Part shown: in pieces, positions 63,269 through 64,000 of the stretch
Layout of the letters: each line of letters begins with the position of its first letter
Numbering within the stretch: position 1 is the stretch's first letter
Origin: Prostheceraeus crozeri
Lineage: Eukaryota > Platyhelminthes > Polycladida > Euryleptidae
Direction: 5' to 3'
Length of the DNA: 64,000 bases
Assembly: GCA_907163375.1 (NCBI GenBank)
Contig: CAJQUW010007057.1
Location: 1-64,000, forward strand
Program-made: the position numbers and the translations under genes
The notes under the pieces: model-generated
Database searches by the model: none
The model's input: the letters and a program-made list of their open reading frames with translations, nothing else
What the model was told of the DNA's origin: nothing

Positions 63269-63710
63269 TAGCTAACGCTGACTCATATCCTCTATTCGGT
63301 GACACTGACAATGAATGAGAAATCCACTTGTTTGAAGGTCTATTCAACCTATCCTAGATTCATAGATTCATGAATGAAAAAAGTCATATGCCTGTTATTT
63401 TAATCAATAGTAATGTACGGGTCCTAATGCAGTCGAATATGTCATATAGTGTGCAAATTGACTAACAGTGTCACTAAAGGTGCCTCCTACCACTGGTAGA
63501 AAAATGACTAACAGAGAGCATTATTTTTCCCTAACAGGCGTTTGTGTCGTTGGTATTCTGTTAGGGTAATAGACTGTCTCACTAACAGACTTCTGTGTCG
63601 CTCATATTCCTGTTACGCTAATAGACAACTCACTAACAGGTTTTCGTGACGTTCATTTCCTTCACTAATAGATTTTATCCAGTAACAGCGATTCGTGTCG
63701 CCTGCCCCAG

Positions 63711-64000
63711 ATGATTTACGTTGCAGACTTTGTAAACTGGCTGACCCAAAGTGATATAAAGTTTGACTGAAGTCCTTAATGCGATGTTTCATCTTTTATT
63801 GCAGTTGAGTTGCAATTATACAGTCATTCGTGTTGTAACTTTGGGGCTGTTCATTAACTAAAATTCTGCCGGCTGAATATTAAACCGATTTAAGTAAGCC
63901 GAATAAATCGGCAGAATTTTCAGTCGGGCAGTTGTCAGTTGGAAAGTTACTGTTTGGAAGTACTTCGTGTAGTCGTTTAATGATTATAGTTTTTGGAATC
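63711..64000. other. Right flank of the Harbinger element
   Basis: No gene. A 12-bp inverted repeat, AAAATTCTGCCG at 63860-63871 and its complement at 63909-63920, with more pairable CCGGCTGAAT/AAGCCGAAT between, could be an element edge cut by the window. Confidence 0.4.

Larger units (their letters stand above)
59452..63707 (+). mobile_element. PIF/Harbinger transposon, full length (4256 bp)
   Basis: Ends GGGCAGGCGACACGAA (59452) and its complement (ending 63707), flanked by CAG on each side (59449-59451, 63708-63710), the 3-bp duplication expected of the superfamily. The ends carry repeated CTGTTAG, CTATTAG and GCGACACAAA modules for 100-200 bp. It has the two divergent genes of the family, a Myb/SANT-like gene on plus and a DDE nuclease on minus, both broken. 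A 432-bp element sits inside the left end. Confidence 0.9.

Noticed and set aside
1-64000. CRISPR arrays, bacterial operons, rRNA genes
   Set aside because: None seen; introns and element types show animal DNA.

Overview
The window looks like repeat-rich intergenic DNA from an invertebrate animal, probably marine. It has spliced transposase genes with GT-AG introns, several Penelope-like retroelement lineages, a Polinton relic and a seven-helix receptor gene. I cannot name the species. The word AGGCCTA(C/T) recurs across the whole window as a background bias. Only one gene looks like an ordinary host gene: a single-exon rhodopsin-type GPCR on the minus strand at 5425-6576. Almost everything else I can explain is mobile DNA.

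Layout. 1-3737: right end of a Polinton/Maverick-type element (fossil, broken). 3813-5282: 5' part of a permuted (GIY-YIG-first) Penelope-like element. 5425-6576: GPCR. 6577-12990: mostly featureless. 12990-18051: a run of Penelope-like elements (PLEs) on the minus strand with TA microsatellites and hammerhead-like motifs. 18063-24897: a giant inverted repeat, two ~2.99 kb arms that look essentially identical, each with a PLE, around a centre in a deleted hAT transposon. 25561-27453: a MITE and a hAT relic. 28160-30147: a 5'-truncated LINE. 30182-34618: a TIR transposon with 568-bp subrepeated TIRs and a transposase-like gene I cannot assign to a named superfamily. 37024-37970: a deleted mariner. 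39206-42289: a complete-length piggyBac with TTAA duplications. 42498-43886: a short PLE flanked by inverted copies of its own 3' end and a 12-bp target duplication. 44229-47613: a second little-described TIR transposon (DUF7869-like protein). 47614-55860: low-information DNA with two tandem duplications and a diverged repeat pair. 55863-59007: four PLE fragments. 59452-63707: a full-length PIF/Harbinger transposon with both genes and a nested 432-bp TA-flanked element.

How the parts relate. Most transposase genes here carry stops or frameshifts, so the copies look immobile by themselves, but many ends (TIRs, target duplications, inverted terminal repeats) are sharply preserved. Nesting gives a relative order: a TA-type element inside Harbinger, a SINE-like unit inside the 30182-34618 transposon, a PLE next to or inside an older PLE relic, and a hAT inside a PLE before the inverted duplication. 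The most unusual items are the giant inverted repeat with its hAT centre and 249-bp flanking duplication, the unassigned TIR transposon at 30182-34618, the hammerhead-like motifs in three PLE families, and the link between the nested 432-bp element and the start of the permuted PLE gene.
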